This document shows positions 5,789-7,638 of a stretch of 7,638 nucleotides of DNA, piece after piece. The translations under genes and the position numbers were made by a program. This DNA is from GCA-020343675 sp964462945. Its GTDB lineage: Bacteria; Planctomycetota; Phycisphaerae; Sedimentisphaerales; Anaerobacaceae. Under the pieces are notes generated by a model. It saw only the letters and a list, made by a program, of their open reading frames with translations, was not told the origin of the DNA and ran no database searches. Position 1 is the first letter of the stretch, and every line of letters begins with the position of its first letter. The DNA lies in NCBI GenBank assembly GCA_964462945.1, contig CAYWZW010000120.1:1-7638 (forward strand), in the 5' to 3' direction.

Positions 5789-7567
5789 GTGAGACTGAAT
5801 CGACTGTTATGTCTCGTCCTGGCGCTGACGCTTCTTTCAGGCGCATGCCGCAGGAAGCCTGCCCCAACGACCACGCCGCTCCACTGGGCCGCCAAGACCG
5901 GCGACCTCCAGAAGATGCAGTCACAGCTTTCAAAGGGCGCCGATATCAACGCTACAGACCGGGACGGCTGGACGGCCCTCCACTATGCCGCCCACGAGGG
6001 CCACAAGGAGGCGGCGGAACTGCTTATCGCCAAAGGCGCCGACGTTAATGCAAAAGACAAGGACGGCTGGACCCCGCTATTCCTGGCGCTCGGCGCAGGC
6101 CACGCTGACGTAGTGATGCTGCTCGCCGCCAACGGTGCCGATGTCAATATCAAATGCGGCCGATACCATGAGACGCCACTGCACTACGCCGTCCGGGAAG
6201 ATCGTAAAGAGGCGGCAGAACTGCTTGTCGCCAGCGGCGCCGACCTGGAAGTTGGAGCAGGATCGCCAACCGGAACCGCGCTCTACCGCGCGGTTGAACA
6301 AGGTAACATACCTATCGCTGAAGTGCTTCTGGCCCACGGCGCGGATGCCAATGCACCGGGCGGCTACGCCGAGGCGACTCCCCTTCATGTTGCAGCCCAC
6401 AAGAGCGATATTGCTATGGCAAGACTCCTCATCTCCGAAGGCGCTGAGATCAATGCCAAGGACTCGTCCGGCAGGACACCGCTACATAGCGTGATTGACT
6501 ATTTCCACTATGACCGCGACTGCCGCCAGATGGCTGGGCTGTTAATTACACATGGTGCGGATATCAACGCCAAAGATAAAAACAGCGCTAGCCCTTTGTA
6601 TTTTGCGGCTTCCGCGGGCAACAAAGATATGGTGGAATTCCTTGTGACGAACGGCGCCAATATCGACGCAAAGGGCGAGTATGATGATACACCACTTGTC
6701 ACAGCGTTAAGGCACGAGCACATCGAAGTAGCCGAGTTTCTTCTTGTCAGTGGGGTTGACATCAATGGCTCGGACGAGGAAAGGACGAAACTGCTGTTCT
6801 TGGCGGCCTGTGCGGGCCTCAAAGAGCTGGCCGAGCGGCTAATCCCTATCGGAGTTGATGTTGAGGCTGTAAAGAACGACGAAGGTTGGACCCCTCTGCA
6901 CTGCGCGCTCTGGCACACGGATTGGTACTATCCGTCGCCGTGGCCATTCGGCAGAAAGAAAGAGACCAGCCTTAGGGAGGAGATTAGGCTGGAAGTGACA
7001 CGTCGCTGGAGACAAAAAGACGCGGTGCATAGGGAAGTAGCTGAACTGTTAATCACCCATGGCGCTAACGTCAACATCAGGAACAGTGAAGGCGACACAC
7101 CACTGCATGAGGCGGCTCGCACGAACGACCAGGATTTGGCGAATCTTCTTTTGACACACGGGGCTGACGTTAATGCAAAAGGGCCGACGCGTGATACACC
7201 ACTCCATTACGCGACTTGGGAGGGTAACACAGACGTTGTCAAAATGCTCCTGGCGTACAAAGCTGACGTCAACGTCAGGAACAAGACGGGAACAACAATA
7301 CTCCACTATGCCGCTCGTGGATACAGAGATATAGTTGAAGTGTTATTGACGAATGGCGCGGACGTGAACATACGTGACAACGACGGTGATACGCCTTTAC
7401 ACGCAGCAGCCCTTCGGGGGCACAAGGACATCGTGGAAGTGCTGTTAGCTCACGGGGCCGACGCCAACGCAAAAGACAACAGCGGCAGAACACCCCTTGA
7501 CGAAGCCCTCCGCCGCCGAAACGACGAGATCGTTGCTCTGCTGCGAGAGCAAAATAAGCGAGAGTGA
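5789..7567 (+). CDS. Exported ankyrin-repeat protein, probable lipoprotein
   Basis: The 592-residue protein consists of an export leader and about 16 ankyrin repeats, a scaffold that binds other proteins; no enzymatic domain is visible. MRLNR, a hydrophobic run (6-16) and LSGAC suggest a signal peptide with Cys20 as a possible lipidation site, although Ser at -3 is atypical. Repeats of about 33 residues (TPLHxAAxxGxxxxxxLLxxxGADVNAKDxxGx) start at residues 29, 62, 95, 129, 163, 197, 230, 268, 301, 334, 368, 437, 470, 503, 535 and 568. The last is a 25-residue capping repeat. The repeat at 368 carries an insertion of about 36 residues rich in Trp, Tyr and charged residues, and the one at 230 is 5 residues longer than usual. 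The one at 334 is degenerate (KLLFLAACAG). It starts with GTG; the leader directly after it supports this choice. The gene is divergent from the ligase and its partner is unknown. Confidence 0.92.
   Translation: MRLNRLLCLVLALTLLSGACRRKPAPTTTPLHWAAKTGDLQKMQSQLSKGADINATDRDGWTALHYAAHEGHKEAAELLIAKGADVNAKDKDGWTPLFLALGAGHADVVMLLAANGADVNIKCGRYHETPLHYAVREDRKEAAELLVASGADLEVGAGSPTGTALYRAVEQGNIPIAEVLLAHGADANAPGGYAEATPLHVAAHKSDIAMARLLISEGAEINAKDSSGRTPLHSVIDYFHYDRDCRQMAGLLITHGADINAKDKNSASPLYFAASAGNKDMVEFLVTNGANIDAKGEYDDTPLVTALRHEHIEVAEFLLVSGVDINGSDEERTKLLFLAACAGLKELAERLIPIGVDVEAVKNDEGWTPLHCALWHTDWYYPSPWPFGRKKETSLREEIRLEVTRRWRQKDAVHREVAELLITHGANVNIRNSEGDTPLHEAARTNDQDLANLLLTHGADVNAKGPTRDTPLHYATWEGNTDVVKMLLAYKADVNVRNKTGTTILHYAARGYRDIVEVLLTNGADVNIRDNDGDTPLHAAALRGHKDIVEVLLAHGADANAKDNSGRTPLDEALRRRNDEIVALLREQNKRE
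6041..6056 (+). repeat. Intragenic 16-bp direct repeat, copy 1
   Basis: GACGTTAATGCAAAAG in the ankyrin repeat starting at residue 62 recurs exactly at 7166-7181, 1125 bp (375 codons) away. The identity at codon level suggests internal duplication or gene conversion between repeats. Confidence 0.6.
7166..7181 (+). repeat. Intragenic 16-bp direct repeat, copy 2
   Basis: This is the second copy of the 16-mer at 6041-6056, in the ankyrin repeat starting at residue 437. A separate 14-mer, CTCCACTATGCCGC, is shared by 5978-5991 and 7301-7314. Confidence 0.6.
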
Positions 7568-7576
7568 CTCGATACC

Positions 7577-7592
7577 TGAGATTGTAATCTCA
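7577..7592. other. 7-bp inverted repeat downstream of the ankyrin gene
   Basis: TGAGATT (7577-7583) and AATCTCA (7586-7592) are perfectly complementary around GT, 9 nt past the ankyrin stop. There is no T-run, so it is a poor intrinsic terminator. It could be an mRNA end structure or an operator for a gene beyond the window. Confidence 0.4.
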
Positions 7593-7638
7593 TGAAAGGC
7601 TGTCTCCAATCGTTTGGCGTGATATGATAGAGGCCAAA

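Noticed and set aside
7591..7626. Possible start of another gene at the ATG after the ankyrin gene
   Set aside because: The frame closes after 11 codons, and the ATG lies within the inverted repeat with no ribosome binding site.
7600..7628. Promoter-like TATGAT at 7623-7628 near the window end
   Set aside because: The -10 matches 5 of 6, but the sequence 17 nt upstream (CTGTCT) matches the -35 at only 3 of 6, and no downstream gene is visible to support it.

Overview
The window has about 60% G+C and carries five complete protein-coding genes, four on the minus strand and one on the plus strand. I see no rRNA, tRNA, CRISPR array, insertion sequence or phage gene. A twin-arginine (Tat) exported Gfo/Idh/MocA oxidoreductase, a Tat-type sugar isomerase/epimerase, a PhoPQ-activated-pathogenicity-related hydrolase and a long ankyrin-repeat protein together suggest a Planctomycetota (or wider PVC-group) bacterium. 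That assignment is inference from gene content; the window holds no phylogenetic marker.

Minus strand, in transcription order: (1) a class I adenylate-forming acyl-CoA/acyl-ACP ligase (5465 to 3744); (2) after a 98-nt gap, a Tat-exported Gfo/Idh/MocA oxidoreductase (3645 to 2395); (3) after 42 nt, a TIM-barrel sugar isomerase/epimerase with a Tat/lipoprotein-like leader (2352 to 1471); (4) after 30 nt, a secreted alpha/beta hydrolase of the PhoPQ_related family (1440 to 79). Genes 2-4 look like one operon for chemistry outside the cytoplasm, probably on a sugar or sugar derivative. The ligase is cytoplasmic and may be only loosely connected to the other three. All four annotated starts are placed at internal ATGs that have a good Shine-Dalgarno sequence, so each is shorter than the longest open frame.

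The 323-bp divergent intergenic region (5466-5788) is the most structured DNA here. It holds a 78-bp element that folds as a cloverleaf: a 6-bp closing stem and three perfect hairpins, each with a 3-nt loop. This looks like a dispersed palindromic repeat, and it lies 3 nt from the ligase ribosome binding site. Beyond it are candidate promoters facing both ways, sharing a 7-bp inverted repeat that is followed by six T's.

Plus strand: a 592-residue protein with an export or lipoprotein-type leader and about 16 ankyrin repeats (5789-7567, GTG start). One repeat carries an aromatic and basic insertion of about 36 residues, and two distant repeats share an identical 16-bp DNA stretch. The last 71 bp hold a 7-bp inverted repeat and no gene.

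Nothing here is clearly a new multi-gene system. The strongest candidates for follow-up are the cloverleaf repeat and the exported oxidoreductase/isomerase/hydrolase trio.
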